The position numbers and the translations under genes are program-made. 64,000 bases of DNA from PBB1 sp965229345 (GTDB lineage Bacteria; Pseudomonadota; Gammaproteobacteria; Burkholderiales; Burkholderiaceae_C): NCBI GenBank assembly GCA_965229345.1, contig OZ245872.1, positions 1,054,001 to 1,118,000 of the forward strand, given 5' to 3'. A model generated the notes under the pieces. The model made no database searches. It was given only the letters and a program-made list of their open reading frames with translations, and was not told the DNA's origin. Below are positions 16,945 to 27,252 of this stretch, one piece after another (within the stretch, counting starts at the first letter, position 1; each line of letters opens with the position of its first letter).

Positions 16945-19026
16945 TCAGTGCGCGGCAGCGAGATCGCGCATGACGCGGTGCACGGCGCGCTGGATCAGCT
17001 GTGTGTCCGACACCGGCTTGACGAGGCCCTCGGTCACGAGTCGCGCCAGTGCCTGACGCGTGATGGAATGCGTTCGGCCCGCCGTCTCGCCGGCGAACAC
17101 GAAGTAGTTCAGCGAGTCGCTGCGCCAGAGCAGCTGAACGGTGCGCCAGCGACCGCTGAGGAACCAACGGCAGCTGGAGCCGGGCGTCATCGCGTCGATC
17201 GGGCGATCGGGGGCGGTCTCTGGCGCATCGCCGTCGGACATCAGCTCGGCCGGAACGGTGTCCATCGAGAAAACTTCGATCAGTGAATCGGCGAAGCCTT
17301 GAGCCGATGGGGGCGGCGCACTGGAAGGGCCTTCATCGCGCAGGCGCTGGAAGATCTCCTGCGGGGTGGCTTCGCGGGCACTGGCACGCTCTCCTGGGCG
17401 CAGGGATTCAGTGTGCACCGCCATCAATTCGTCGAGCACCGCCTGCTGCTGGGCCTCGGGCAGCCCCACCAGCGCCATGCCCGCACGCAGGCGCTTGAGC
17501 AGATCCGGCAGCAGCCCGAGCAGCCGTTGGCGGCTTTGTGGATGGTCGGGGATGCGCAGGCTCCACAGCAGGTCGTCAGCGGTCTTGAGGGCGCTGACCG
17601 TGCGTTCGTCGTTGTCGCCGTAGCGAAGCATCGACTCTGTGAGCACGCGGGCCCAGTCCTGGATCAGGAATTCACGAAGGCGAGGGGTGGTCCGCACCTG
17701 TCGGGCCTGTTCGGCCAACTGCTGCGACATCGCTCGCTCCAGTGTGTCCCGCCGCTCGTTGGCGGTCAGCGCGGCGATGCTGTTCTCTGCGCGTTCCTGC
17801 TGCGCTCGCAGTTCCTGGCTCAGATGCGCCTCCAGGCGCACCAGCCCCTTCGTGAAGACCGAGGCGGCCTGCTGCGGTGCCGAGGCGATGTCGCTGGCAA
17901 GTGACTCGCAGAATGTGAGCAGCCGTGCACTGCGGGGGTCGCCAGATTGCGGCCAGACCTGGGACGCCTGGGCGATCCGGTTCATCAACAACCACACCGG
18001 ATGCTGGTGGCTGTCGAGCAGCGTGCGGTCGACCAGGCACAGGCGCAGCACCGACGTCTGCAGGCGCGCCATCACGGTCCGCAATTCCGCTGAGATCTGA
18101 TCGTCAGACAGCACCGCCGCGAAGACCCGCGACAGCAAGTCGACCAGATGAGGATCCACCCCCTCGGGCACGTTCGCTTTCGCCAAGCCCGCCATGCCTT
18201 GCAGGCTCGCCCCCTGGGGGGCGCCTGGTGCCGACGAGCCCGGCATCGCAAGCGACGTGGGCGTCTGCGGGGCGCCCGCGGAACGGCTTTGCAGCAAAGC
18301 GCTGATCTGTTGCAGCGCCTGTTCGAAGGCCTTCGGTGTGGCCGCGGCCGGTGTCGGCGTGGCAGCCGTGCTGCTGGTGGCCAGCACCATCGTTCGGTAG
18401 ATGCTCGGCGTGACACCTTGAGACTCCAGGCGCGTGCAGGCGGCAGCCCAGGCCAACTTGAGCTGACCAGCGATGACCCCCGCGGCGGTGCGCAGCAGCA
18501 GACCGCGTTGTGCAGAGGCAGGGCAGATGGCAGAGCAGGCATCCCACAGCGCCTGCGCATACACGGCGGGCCGCAGAGGGTTGGATTCAGCGCTGACGTG
18601 CGCCTGGCCGATCAGCGTCGAGGTGAAGGTTTGCAGCTCTCGCAGCTCCCATTCGGAGGCGCTGTCGATCCATTGCGCCGCACGGGAGATCTCGATATCG
18701 GCTTCGACGCGGGTCTCGTCCATCAGCTGCAGGCCACCTGCGATCGTGGTGGTGCCGGCAGTCGACGCGTTGTCCACGCCTTGTACATCGGCCATGACCA
18801 GCGCTTGCAGGCTGTCGACAAAGGCTTGCCCAAACGGGCCGGAACTTCGCCGCAGTGCCTCGACGACTTCCTGCTGTACCTGGCGGTCAGCCGCCGCAGC
18901 GGTCGTGCTGGGCTTGGCCGGTTGCTGCAACTGCGTCAAGGTCGCCGCGGCCGTGCGTTCTGCCAGCGCAGGCGCCCGGGACAACTCGTCCTCGACGAAG
19001 CGCAACATCAAGGGGGAGACCGGCAT
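16945..19026 (-). CDS. DUF1631-family protein, function unknown
   Basis: This 693-residue cytoplasmic protein is alanine- and glutamine-rich with no membrane segment. Its layout matches the DUF1631 family of Beta- and Gammaproteobacteria: an N-terminal LMDETRVEADIEISRA region, a low-complexity Ala/Thr/Pro linker (about 220-280) and a C-terminal MTPGSSCRWFLSGRWRTVQLLWRS...FVFAGE region that resembles a PilZ-like fold. If the PilZ likeness is real, it could respond to cyclic di-GMP; this is a guess. It lies between the patatin gene and groEL, all on the minus strand. Confidence 0.8.
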   Translation of the reverse strand: MPVSPLMLRFVEDELSRAPALAERTAAATLTQLQQPAKPSTTAAAADRQVQQEVVEALRRSSGPFGQAFVDSLQALVMADVQGVDNASTAGTTTIAGGLQLMDETRVEADIEISRAAQWIDSASEWELRELQTFTSTLIGQAHVSAESNPLRPAVYAQALWDACSAICPASAQRGLLLRTAAGVIAGQLKLAWAAACTRLESQGVTPSIYRTMVLATSSTAATPTPAAATPKAFEQALQQISALLQSRSAGAPQTPTSLAMPGSSAPGAPQGASLQGMAGLAKANVPEGVDPHLVDLLSRVFAAVLSDDQISAELRTVMARLQTSVLRLCLVDRTLLDSHQHPVWLLMNRIAQASQVWPQSGDPRSARLLTFCESLASDIASAPQQAASVFTKGLVRLEAHLSQELRAQQERAENSIAALTANERRDTLERAMSQQLAEQARQVRTTPRLREFLIQDWARVLTESMLRYGDNDERTVSALKTADDLLWSLRIPDHPQSRQRLLGLLPDLLKRLRAGMALVGLPEAQQQAVLDELMAVHTESLRPGERASAREATPQEIFQRLRDEGPSSAPPPSAQGFADSLIEVFSMDTVPAELMSDGDAPETAPDRPIDAMTPGSSCRWFLSGRWRTVQLLWRSDSLNYFVFAGETAGRTHSITRQALARLVTEGLVKPVSDTQLIQRAVHRVMRDLAAAH

Positions 19027-19104
19027 GGGCGTAGGAGGTTGCCTTTCGCTCGGATTATCCGGTTGATTGATCGACGCACACCAGTGCCGCGATGCGCCGT
19101 GGCC

Positions 19105-19134
19105 ATGAAAAAGGGCTGCCGAAGCAGCCCTTTT
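19105..19134 (-). terminator. groESL operon terminator
   Basis: AAAAGGGCTGC (19109-19119) and GCAGCCCTTTT (19124-19134) make a perfect 11-bp stem with a CGAA loop, and the minus strand continues into a T-run. It is about 50 bases beyond the groEL stop. Confidence 0.9.
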
Positions 19135-19183
19135 CAGGAACGCATGCGAGGTTCAAGCCCATGGGCCTGAAACCAGGGCGCAT

Positions 19184-20839
<1,656 letters not shown>

Positions 20840-20914
20840 TTGAAATTCTCCTAGAGCTTGATAGGCCGGCTTTCGCCGGTGAGTTCTTCTGTCTGCGGCC
20901 GTCCCTTCAGGACT

Positions 20915-20970
20915 TGACTTCGCATCGCGAAGTCAGCCTGCGACGAAAGTAAATCGCGGGCGATTTACTT
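20915..20970 (-). promoter_or_regulatory. Two hairpins between groES and groEL
   Basis: TGACTTCGC/GCGAAGTCA (20915-20923 and 20927-20935) is a perfect 9-bp stem with a 3-base loop. AAGTAAATCGC/GCGATTTACTT (20947-20957 and 20960-20970) is an 11-bp stem that includes the groES stop codon (20965-20967). Neither has a T-run. Such structures in a bicistronic chaperonin mRNA can direct cleavage or protect one half; that role is inference. Confidence 0.55.
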
Positions 20971-21255
20971 TTCAACCACGGCGAACAGGTCTTCTTCGCG
21001 CATCACGAGCAATTCGTCACCATCGACCTTGGCGGTCTGGCCGCTGTACTTGCCGAACAGCACGCGGTCACCGACCTTGATGTTCAGAGCGATGAAGTCA
21101 CCCTTTTCGTTGCGCTTGCCTGGGCCGACGGCGAGGACTTCGCCTTGATCCGGCTTTTCAGCGGCTGCGTCGGGGATGACGATGCCAGAGGCGGTCTTGG
21201 TTTCCTGTTCCAGGCGCTTGACGATCACGCGATCGTTCAGAGGACGAAGTTTCAT
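20965..21255 (-). CDS. groS: 10-kDa co-chaperonin GroES
   Basis: This 96-residue protein has the GroES opening MKLRPLNDRVIVKR, the mobile-loop segment TASGIVIPDAA and GDRVLFGKYSG. It caps the GroEL cavity. The ribosome site AAGGAGAT precedes ATG 21255 closely. It is first in the operon, 125 bases ahead of groEL. Confidence 0.99.
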   Translation of the reverse strand: MKLRPLNDRVIVKRLEQETKTASGIVIPDAAAEKPDQGEVLAVGPGKRNEKGDFIALNIKVGDRVLFGKYSGQTAKVDGDELLVMREEDLFAVVEK

Positions 21256-21360
21256 AGCATCTCCTTGAGGGATAAAAACCGGGTTCGGTGTGGGTCGTGA
21301 CGGGCGCCGAACGATGCACCGTGCAGGTTCATTCGATCGTTGAGGCGAGCCCCGAATCTG

Positions 21361-21387
21361 TTAGCACTCAATGCCCACGAGTGCTAC
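21361..21387. promoter_or_regulatory. CIRCE element (HrcA operator) of groESL
   Basis: TTAGCACTC-N9-GAGTGCTAC matches the CIRCE consensus TTAGCACTC-N9-GAGTGCTAA at 17 of 18 arm bases. It lies about 105 bases upstream of groES and just downstream of the minus-strand -10 box, where bound HrcA repressor would block transcription outside heat stress. Confidence 0.95.
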
Positions 21388-21394
21388 CAATCAG

Positions 21395-21422
21395 ATTATA
21401 GGGACGATACACGCCAATTCAA
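21395..21422 (-). promoter_or_regulatory. Sigma-70-type promoter of groESL
   Basis: On the minus strand TTGAAT (21422-21417) and a perfect TATAAT (21400-21395) are 16 bases apart. The CIRCE element begins 7 bases beyond the -10 box, so it covers the transcription start. This explains HrcA-dependent control of a vegetative promoter. Confidence 0.8.
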
Positions 21423-21495
21423 GAGCCGGTTTGCGGCGTTTTTGGCAGGCAGGCCACGGGCATCGACCGCCCTGCAAGCCCAGAAGCGGTGCCGA

Positions 21496-21705
21496 TCAGT
21501 GGGGCGGTGGCGTTGAGCCGTCGCTGTTGTCGTCTGGCGCGGTGCCGGTGGCTACCCGGTAGTCTTCACTTGCCCAAGCACCGAAGTCGCTGTTCTTGCA
21601 GCGAGCGCTGCAAAAGGGGCGGTAGAGGTTTGAAGCTGCATACACGCTGTCGCCGCCGCAGCCGGGGCAGCGGACGACGCGCTCCGGTACCTCAGGGAGA
21701 CTCAC
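21496..21705 (-). CDS. yacG: DNA gyrase inhibitor YacG
   Basis: This 69-residue zinc-finger protein has Cys13-x2-Cys16 (RCPGCGG) and Cys32-x3-Cys36 (PFCSARCK), the treble-clef of YacG, which binds gyrase. The start is GTG 21705, overlapping the zapD stop in a GTGA arrangement. Longer upstream reading in the same frame is a shadow of zapD. It ends the pilB-to-yacG gene string. Confidence 0.9.
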   Translation of the reverse strand: MSLPEVPERVVRCPGCGGDSVYAASNLYRPFCSARCKNSDFGAWASEDYRVATGTAPDDNSDGSTPPPH

Positions 21706-22457
21706 GAGCACAGGGTCAGCTCGAAGCTGCCATCGTTGGCGTGGGGCCGCAGTCGGCCCTCGGCGTCTTGGCGCATCAGCCGCACTGACACCATCAGGCG
21801 GTGCCCCGTGATTTCGGGCACCAGACCGCCGGTCGGATCGAGGCGAACGCGCATCAGATGATAAGAACGGCCCGTCGGCAGGCTCTGCTGGAACTGACCC
21901 GCCACGGCCGTCACCCGCTGCGGCACCCCCGAGTCGCGCAGCAAGCCCAGCAGCACCGTCAGCGCCTCGGCCAGCGGCAGCAGCAACGCGATCCAGCGGG
22001 CCAGGTCGGCACGGCGCTCGGCCGGCGCATGCTGCTGCCAGGCGTAATAAGCCGGCAGATCGAATTCGCAGGTGCCGCCCGGGATGCTGATGCGGCTGCG
22101 GATGCTCATCAGCCATTCGTTGGCGGTCAGGGCTGCGCCCGCCTTGCCGGGCAGTTCGTTCAGTCCGGTATGGGCGTGTTCGATTTTCTGGATGACAGCA
22201 TCCAGCGCCTCTTCCGAGATGGACGGGTTGCCGCGGTAGCCGTTGAGCTGGGCCTTTTGCCGCTCCAGATCTTTGAGCAGGTCGGACTTCAGGTCGGCGC
22301 GCGAGGCGACTTCCATGATCTCGAAGAGCGTGGCGATCGCGTAGTGGTGATCCACCGCGGTGTCGCGGGTGGCCAATTGCCCCAGCCGATCGAACAAATG
22401 CTCCAGCCGAAGCATGGTGCGGATGCTTTCGTTGAACGGGTACTCGTAGAGGACCAA
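21702..22457 (-). CDS. zapD: Cell division protein ZapD
   Basis: This protein of about 251 residues matches ZapD (DUF1342), which bundles FtsZ filaments at the Z-ring. Family marks are LYEYPFNESIRTMLRLEHLF at the N terminus, NEWLMSIRSRISIPGG and SYHLMRVRLD. I place the start at TTG 22457, giving the usual M-V-L-Y-E-Y-P opening, with AAGGAAGG a few bases upstream. TTG 22472 would add five residues. No ATG is available, so a non-ATG start seems certain. Confidence 0.92.
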   Translation of the reverse strand: MVLYEYPFNESIRTMLRLEHLFDRLGQLATRDTAVDHHYAIATLFEIMEVASRADLKSDLLKDLERQKAQLNGYRGNPSISEEALDAVIQKIEHAHTGLNELPGKAGAALTANEWLMSIRSRISIPGGTCEFDLPAYYAWQQHAPAERRADLARWIALLLPLAEALTVLLGLLRDSGVPQRVTAVAGQFQQSLPTGRSYHLMRVRLDPTGGLVPEITGHRLMVSVRLMRQDAEGRLRPHANDGSFELTLCS

Positions 22458-22539
22458 GTGGCCTTCCTTCAACGGCGGGTGAAACGGCGTCAGATGAGTG
22501 ATACGACGGCGAATCTTGATTGTTTCACAGCGGTGCGCG

Positions 22540-23166
22540 TCAGAGCGATCTCCAGGCTTTCCACAACCGATCGACGCACTGGCCGAGCGCGTCGATCGAG
22601 ATGCCGTCGTTGACGATCACGTCGTCCGCGGCGGCGCGCCGCTGTTCTCGCGTGGCCTGGGTGGCGATCACCGCCTTGACCGACGCCTCCGACCATCCGG
22701 AGCGCTGCATGACCCGTGCTATCTGCGTGGCTTCGCTGCAGTCGATCACCAGCACGCGGCGCACCCGCCGCAGCCATTGCGGCGACTCGACCAGCAACGG
22801 AACGTCGAAGACCAGCACGGCCGAGCCCGCCAGCAAAGCGGCTTCGCTCTCGGTGTCGGCCAGGATCATCGGGTGCAAGATGGCTTCCAGTCGGTGTCTG
22901 GCCGCAGGATCGTCGAAAACCAGGTGACGCATCTGGCGGCGGTCGAGTGCGCCGTGGGCATCGATGGCGCTGTCGCCGAAAGCCTCGCGCAATGCGGGTA
23001 TGGCTCGCCCGCCGGTGGCGGTCAATCGGCGTGAGATCGCATCGGTGTCGACGACCCCTGCGCCGTGCGATGCCAGCAGGGCCGCGACGGTGCTTTTCCC
23101 ACTGCCGATGCCGCCGGTCAGCCCGATGCGCAGCGGTTCAGTGATGCCTCTCGGCACTGCGGCCAT
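22540..23166 (-). CDS. coaE: Dephospho-CoA kinase
   Basis: This 208-residue P-loop kinase performs the last step of coenzyme A synthesis. The ATP site is GLTGGIGSGKS near the N terminus; DTDAISRRLT and DVPLLVES are family motifs. ATG 23166 is the first codon compatible with family length and leaves a 31-base gap after pilD; no strong ribosome site is seen. It sits between pilD and zapD, as in many Proteobacteria. Confidence 0.95.
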   Translation of the reverse strand: MAAVPRGITEPLRIGLTGGIGSGKSTVAALLASHGAGVVDTDAISRRLTATGGRAIPALREAFGDSAIDAHGALDRRQMRHLVFDDPAARHRLEAILHPMILADTESEAALLAGSAVLVFDVPLLVESPQWLRRVRRVLVIDCSEATQIARVMQRSGWSEASVKAVIATQATREQRRAAADDVIVNDGISIDALGQCVDRLWKAWRSL

Positions 23167-23197
23167 CGGGTGGGTGCCAGCGCGAGCCAGTTGGCAA

Positions 23198-24049
23198 TCA
23201 GGCCCAGCCCAACCAATCCAGGATGGTGGGCCTGCCAATGAACAAGACCGCCAGCCCCGAGCCTGCGAGAAACGGTCCGAATGGCACGTAGCGTCCTTCG
23301 CGTAGGTTGCTGGCGAGCTTCATGCCGATGCCGACGATCGCGCCGAACACCGAGGCGCCCAGCACGACCGGCAGCACCATCGACGCACCGAGCCACGCCC
23401 CCAGTGCTGCCAGCAACTTGAAGTCGCCATGGCCCATGCCCTCCTTGCCAGTGGCCAGCTTGAACAGCCAGTACACCGACCACAGGGACAGGTAACCCGC
23501 CACCGCGCCCCAGACCGCTGATGACAGCGGCACCGTCAGACCGGCGGCCGCCGCAACCAGCCCCGCCCACAGCAGCGGCAGCGTGAGGCTGTCGGGCAAA
23601 AGCGTGGTGTCCCAGTCGATGCCGGCCAGGGCCACCAGCACCGCAGCAAACCCGCACCACGCCAGCGTGGACGCCTGTGCGCCGAAGCGCCAGGCGAGGC
23701 CTGCGAACAGCAGCGCCGTGACGATCTCGAAGGCCGGGTACCTGGGCGAAATACGGACTTTGCAGGCCGAGCACTTGCCGCCGAGTCGCAGGTAACTCAG
23801 GACGGGGATGTTTTCGTGCCAGAGGATCTGATGGCCGCAGGAGGGACATCGCGACCGAGGGGCCGACAGGCTGATTTCGGCCGGTACCTCGGCCTTGACG
23901 CCGAGCAGTTCAGCGCTGTCAAGTTTCCAGTCACGCTCCAGCATCAGCGGCAGCCGGTGGATGACAACATTCAGAAAGCTGCCGATGCACAACCCCACCA
24001 GAGAGAGGGTCCACGGTGAAAGCAATGCGTCGATCAACAGCGTGTCCAT
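23198..24049 (-). CDS. pilD: Prepilin peptidase / N-methyltransferase PilD
   Basis: This 283-residue polytopic inner-membrane aspartic protease cleaves type IV prepilins and pseudopilins and methylates the new N terminus. The cytoplasmic loop has the two Cys-x2-Cys pairs (CPSCGHQI and CSACKVRI) of the methylase-containing form. The two catalytic aspartates lie in IDWDTTLLPD and GMGHGDFKLL. It lies 9 bases after pilC on the same strand. Confidence 0.96.
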   Translation of the reverse strand: MDTLLIDALLSPWTLSLVGLCIGSFLNVVIHRLPLMLERDWKLDSAELLGVKAEVPAEISLSAPRSRCPSCGHQILWHENIPVLSYLRLGGKCSACKVRISPRYPAFEIVTALLFAGLAWRFGAQASTLAWCGFAAVLVALAGIDWDTTLLPDSLTLPLLWAGLVAAAAGLTVPLSSAVWGAVAGYLSLWSVYWLFKLATGKEGMGHGDFKLLAALGAWLGASMVLPVVLGASVFGAIVGIGMKLASNLREGRYVPFGPFLAGSGLAVLFIGRPTILDWLGWA

Positions 24050-24058
24050 CCCCCGGCG

Positions 24059-25279
24059 TCAGACAACCTGCCCAATCTTGAAGATCGGCAGGTACATCGA
24101 GATCACGATGCCACCGATCAGAGTCCCCAGAATCACGATGATGAACGGCTCCATCAGGCTGGACAGGCCTTTCACGGCTTCATCGACTTCATCCTCGTAG
24201 AACTCGGCCGCTTTGCCCAGCATGGCGTCGAGCGAGCCGGACTCCTCGCCGATGGAGCACATCTGCAGCACCATGTTCGGGAACACCCCCGTGGTCTGCA
24301 TTGAGGTAGTCAGCGAAGCGCCAGTAGAGACATCTTTTTGGATTTTCTCTGTGGCTTCGGCAAACACCGCATTGCCCGACGCGCCGCCAACCGAATCGAG
24401 CGCTTCAACCAGTGGTACGCCGGCCGCGAACATGGTCGATAACGTGCGTGTCCATCTCGCGACGGCCGACTTGTTGACCAGGTCGCCGAACACCGGGACT
24501 TTCAGCAGCAGGCGGTCCATGGCTTTTTGCATCTTCTCCGAGCGTTTCCAGGACTCAAGGAAAAAGTATGTTCCGCCGCCAACGAAACCGAAGATGGCCC
24601 ACCAGTAGCTGACAAAGAACTCCGACATCGCAATGACGACAAGCGTAGGCGCGGGCAGGTCGGCACCGAAGGAAGTGAACACTTCCTTGAACGCGGGGAT
24701 GACAAAGATCATGATGACCGTCACCACAACGAATGCCACCACCAACACGGCGACCGGGTAGATCAAGGCCGACTTGATCTTGTTCTTGATCGCCATCGTC
24801 TTTTCCTGGTAGATCGCCAGGCGATCCAGCAATGCTTCCAGGATGCCGCCCGCCTCACCGGCTTCGACCAGGTTGCAGTACAGCGCATCGAAGTACAGCG
24901 GGTGCTTGCGGAATGCGGCCGACAGGCTGGTCCCGGTTTCCACGTCGGAGCGGATGTCGGTCAGCAGGCGCGTCAAGCGCGGATTCGGGCTGCCGCGCGC
25001 CACGATGTCGAACGACTGGATCAGCGGCACACCGGCGCGCATCATCGTGGACAGCTGGCGGGTGAAGATGGCGATGTCTTTTTGCTTGATCGAGCGGCCG
25101 CCACTGACGCGGCGCTTCTTGACCTTGGTGATCAGGATGCCCTGGCGGCGCAGGCTCGCATTGACCATGGCCTCGCCGCCGGCACGCATCTCACCTCGAA
25201 CGATCTTGCCGTTCTTGTCCTTGCCTTCGTATTCGAAAACAATTTCCTTGACGCGTGTTGCGGCCGCTGCAGTCGCCAT
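24059..25279 (-). CDS. pilC: Type IV pilus inner-membrane platform protein PilC
   Basis: This 406-residue GspF/PilC protein has two repeated T2SSF domains (about 75-195 and 280-400) and three to four membrane spans (PVAVLVVAFVVVTVIMIFVIPAF is clear). It couples the PilB and PilT motors to pilin insertion. The signature FTRQLSTMMRAGVPLIQSFDI and its second copy ARWTRTLSTMFAAGVPLVEALD are both present. GGAGG lies before ATG 25279. Confidence 0.96.
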   Translation of the reverse strand: MATAAAATRVKEIVFEYEGKDKNGKIVRGEMRAGGEAMVNASLRRQGILITKVKKRRVSGGRSIKQKDIAIFTRQLSTMMRAGVPLIQSFDIVARGSPNPRLTRLLTDIRSDVETGTSLSAAFRKHPLYFDALYCNLVEAGEAGGILEALLDRLAIYQEKTMAIKNKIKSALIYPVAVLVVAFVVVTVIMIFVIPAFKEVFTSFGADLPAPTLVVIAMSEFFVSYWWAIFGFVGGGTYFFLESWKRSEKMQKAMDRLLLKVPVFGDLVNKSAVARWTRTLSTMFAAGVPLVEALDSVGGASGNAVFAEATEKIQKDVSTGASLTTSMQTTGVFPNMVLQMCSIGEESGSLDAMLGKAAEFYEDEVDEAVKGLSSLMEPFIIVILGTLIGGIVISMYLPIFKIGQVV

Positions 25280-25346
25280 GGTTCCTCCGGAACTCTCAAT
25301 CCACCAATGTGCTTATCGTCAGGATTGTGGAGTTATTCATCGGTAA

Positions 25347-27065
25347 TCACTCGTTCGTGCATGCGATGACTTCTTCCAACGTCGTGACGCCTGCCCGCAC
25401 TTTCACCAAGCCGGACTGTCGCAGATCGCGCACGCCTTCGCGCTGAGCCTGCTCGGCGATGTCGACCGCGGTGCCTTCGGTGAGGATGATGCGTTGGATC
25501 TCTTCGGTGATCGGCATCACCTGGTAGATACCGACACGGCCGCGGTAGCCGTTCGAGCAAGCCGAGCAGCCCACCGCCCGAAACGGCTTCCAACTGCCGT
25601 TCAGGTCGGCCTCGACGAAGCCCGCCTTGAGCAAGGCCTCCCTGGGATAGTCTGCCGGTGCTTTGCAGCCCTCACAGAGCTTGCGTGCCAGCCGCTGGGC
25701 AGTGATCAGCAGCACGCTGGAAGCGATGTTGAACGGTGCGACGCCCATGTTGAGCATGCGCGTCAGCGTGGTCGGCGCGTCGTTGGTGTGCAAGGTCGAC
25801 ATCACCATGTGGCCGGTTTGCGCCGCCTTGATGGCGATGTCGGCGGTTTCCAGGTCGCGGATTTCCCCGACCATGATGATGTCCGGGTCCTGGCGCAGGA
25901 AGGATTTCAAGGCCACGGCGAAGTTCAGACCCGCCTTGTCGTTGACATTGACCTGGTTGATGCCTGGCAGGTTGATTTCAGCCGGGTCTTCGACGGTGGA
26001 AATGTTGACGCCTGGCTGATTCAGGATGTTCAGGCAGGTGTACAGCGACACCGTCTTGCCGGAACCGGTCGGGCCGGTCACCAGCACCATACCGTACGGC
26101 CGCTGGATGCAATGCAGCAGACGATCGCGCTCGATCTTTTCGTAGCCCAGCGCCTCGATGCCCAGCTTGGCACTGGATGCATCCAGGATCCGGATCACGA
26201 TCTTTTCGCCGAACAGGGTAGGCAAGGTGCTGACGCGGAAGTCGATCGATTTGCTGCCGAACTTCAGCTTCATTCGCCCGTCCTGCGGGACGCGCTTTTC
26301 GGCGATGTCCAGCCGTGAGATCACCTTGATGCGCGACGACAGCTTGTCCTTGATGGCGATGGGCGGCTGCGTGATCTCGCGCAATTCGCCGTCAACCCGG
26401 AACCGCACCCGGTAGTGGTATTCGTAAGGCTCGAAATGAAGGTCTGACGCCCGCGCGTTGATGGCATCGATCAGCATTTTTTGCAGAAAGCGCACCACCG
26501 GCGCGTCTTCGACATCCGGTGCCGCTTCAGCAGCTTCCTGGTTGGTGACATCGTCGGTGACATCGAACTCGAAGTCGCCCGAGGCCATCGACTCCAGGGT
26601 TTCCGTCGCGCTGGTGCTGCTCGATTCAACGATCTTCGAGAGCTTGTCGTGTTCGACGATGACCCATTCGGGTGTCAGCTGAGTCGCGAACTTGATCCGC
26701 TCGACCGCTTCTTGATCGGTGGGGTCGGCGCCGCCGATGAACAGGCGCCCACCGCGCTTGCCCAGAACAACGATCTGGTATTGCGACGCCAGCTTGCCTT
26801 CGATGATGTTGCGCGGCAGCTTCTGCGCATCGACCGCATTCAAGTCCAGCAGCGGCAGCGCCAGGGCAGATGACAGCGTGTGGGCCAGATCAGCGGGGGA
26901 CACCGCGCCCGCAGCAATCACCGACGCAACGAAGCTGATCTTTTTTTCGCGAGCCGACTTGACCAGGCCCTCTGCGGCCTTCTCGTTCAGCTTTCCGGCG
27001 TGGACAAGGACCCGTGCAACGCCGGACAGAGCGGATTGTGGCGCTTCAGCGAGGGTGTCTGCCAT
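25347..27065 (-). CDS. pilB: Type IV pilus assembly ATPase PilB
   Basis: This 572-residue hexameric ATPase drives pilus extension. It has an N-terminal MshEN-like domain (about 15-150), Walker A GPTGSGKT at 331-338, Asp- and His-box segments (DPDIIMVGEIRD, TGHMVMSTLHTND) and a zinc site formed by LCEGC and GCSACSNGYRGR. It is first of the pilB-pilC-pilD string. No pilin gene is in the window; its sigma-54 regulators PilS and PilR are 20 kb away. Confidence 0.96.
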   Translation of the reverse strand: MADTLAEAPQSALSGVARVLVHAGKLNEKAAEGLVKSAREKKISFVASVIAAGAVSPADLAHTLSSALALPLLDLNAVDAQKLPRNIIEGKLASQYQIVVLGKRGGRLFIGGADPTDQEAVERIKFATQLTPEWVIVEHDKLSKIVESSSTSATETLESMASGDFEFDVTDDVTNQEAAEAAPDVEDAPVVRFLQKMLIDAINARASDLHFEPYEYHYRVRFRVDGELREITQPPIAIKDKLSSRIKVISRLDIAEKRVPQDGRMKLKFGSKSIDFRVSTLPTLFGEKIVIRILDASSAKLGIEALGYEKIERDRLLHCIQRPYGMVLVTGPTGSGKTVSLYTCLNILNQPGVNISTVEDPAEINLPGINQVNVNDKAGLNFAVALKSFLRQDPDIIMVGEIRDLETADIAIKAAQTGHMVMSTLHTNDAPTTLTRMLNMGVAPFNIASSVLLITAQRLARKLCEGCKAPADYPREALLKAGFVEADLNGSWKPFRAVGCSACSNGYRGRVGIYQVMPITEEIQRIILTEGTAVDIAEQAQREGVRDLRQSGLVKVRAGVTTLEEVIACTNE

Positions 27066-27139
27066 TCAGTGTCCGGTGGTCGAACGATCAACTGACGAAT
27101 GGGCTTCTGCGAAGAAGTTACGGCCCATGACCCAGAAAT

Positions 27140-27216
27140 TGGTCGGGGTGAGAGGATTCGAACCTCCGGCCTCTACGTCCCGAACGTAGCGCTCTACCAG
27201 GCTAAGCTACACCCCG
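27140..27216 (-). tRNA. tRNA-Pro (CGG)
   Basis: On the minus strand CGGGGTG...CACCCCG closes a 7-bp acceptor stem, the discriminator is A, and CCA is encoded (27142-27140). The anticodon arm CTACG-TTCGGGA-CGTAG gives anticodon CGG, and the T-loop has GGTTCGAATCC. The length is 77 bases. Confidence 0.96.
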
Positions 27217-27252
27217 AATTCCAGCGTCTGAAAATGATTTGTCTCGGAAATC

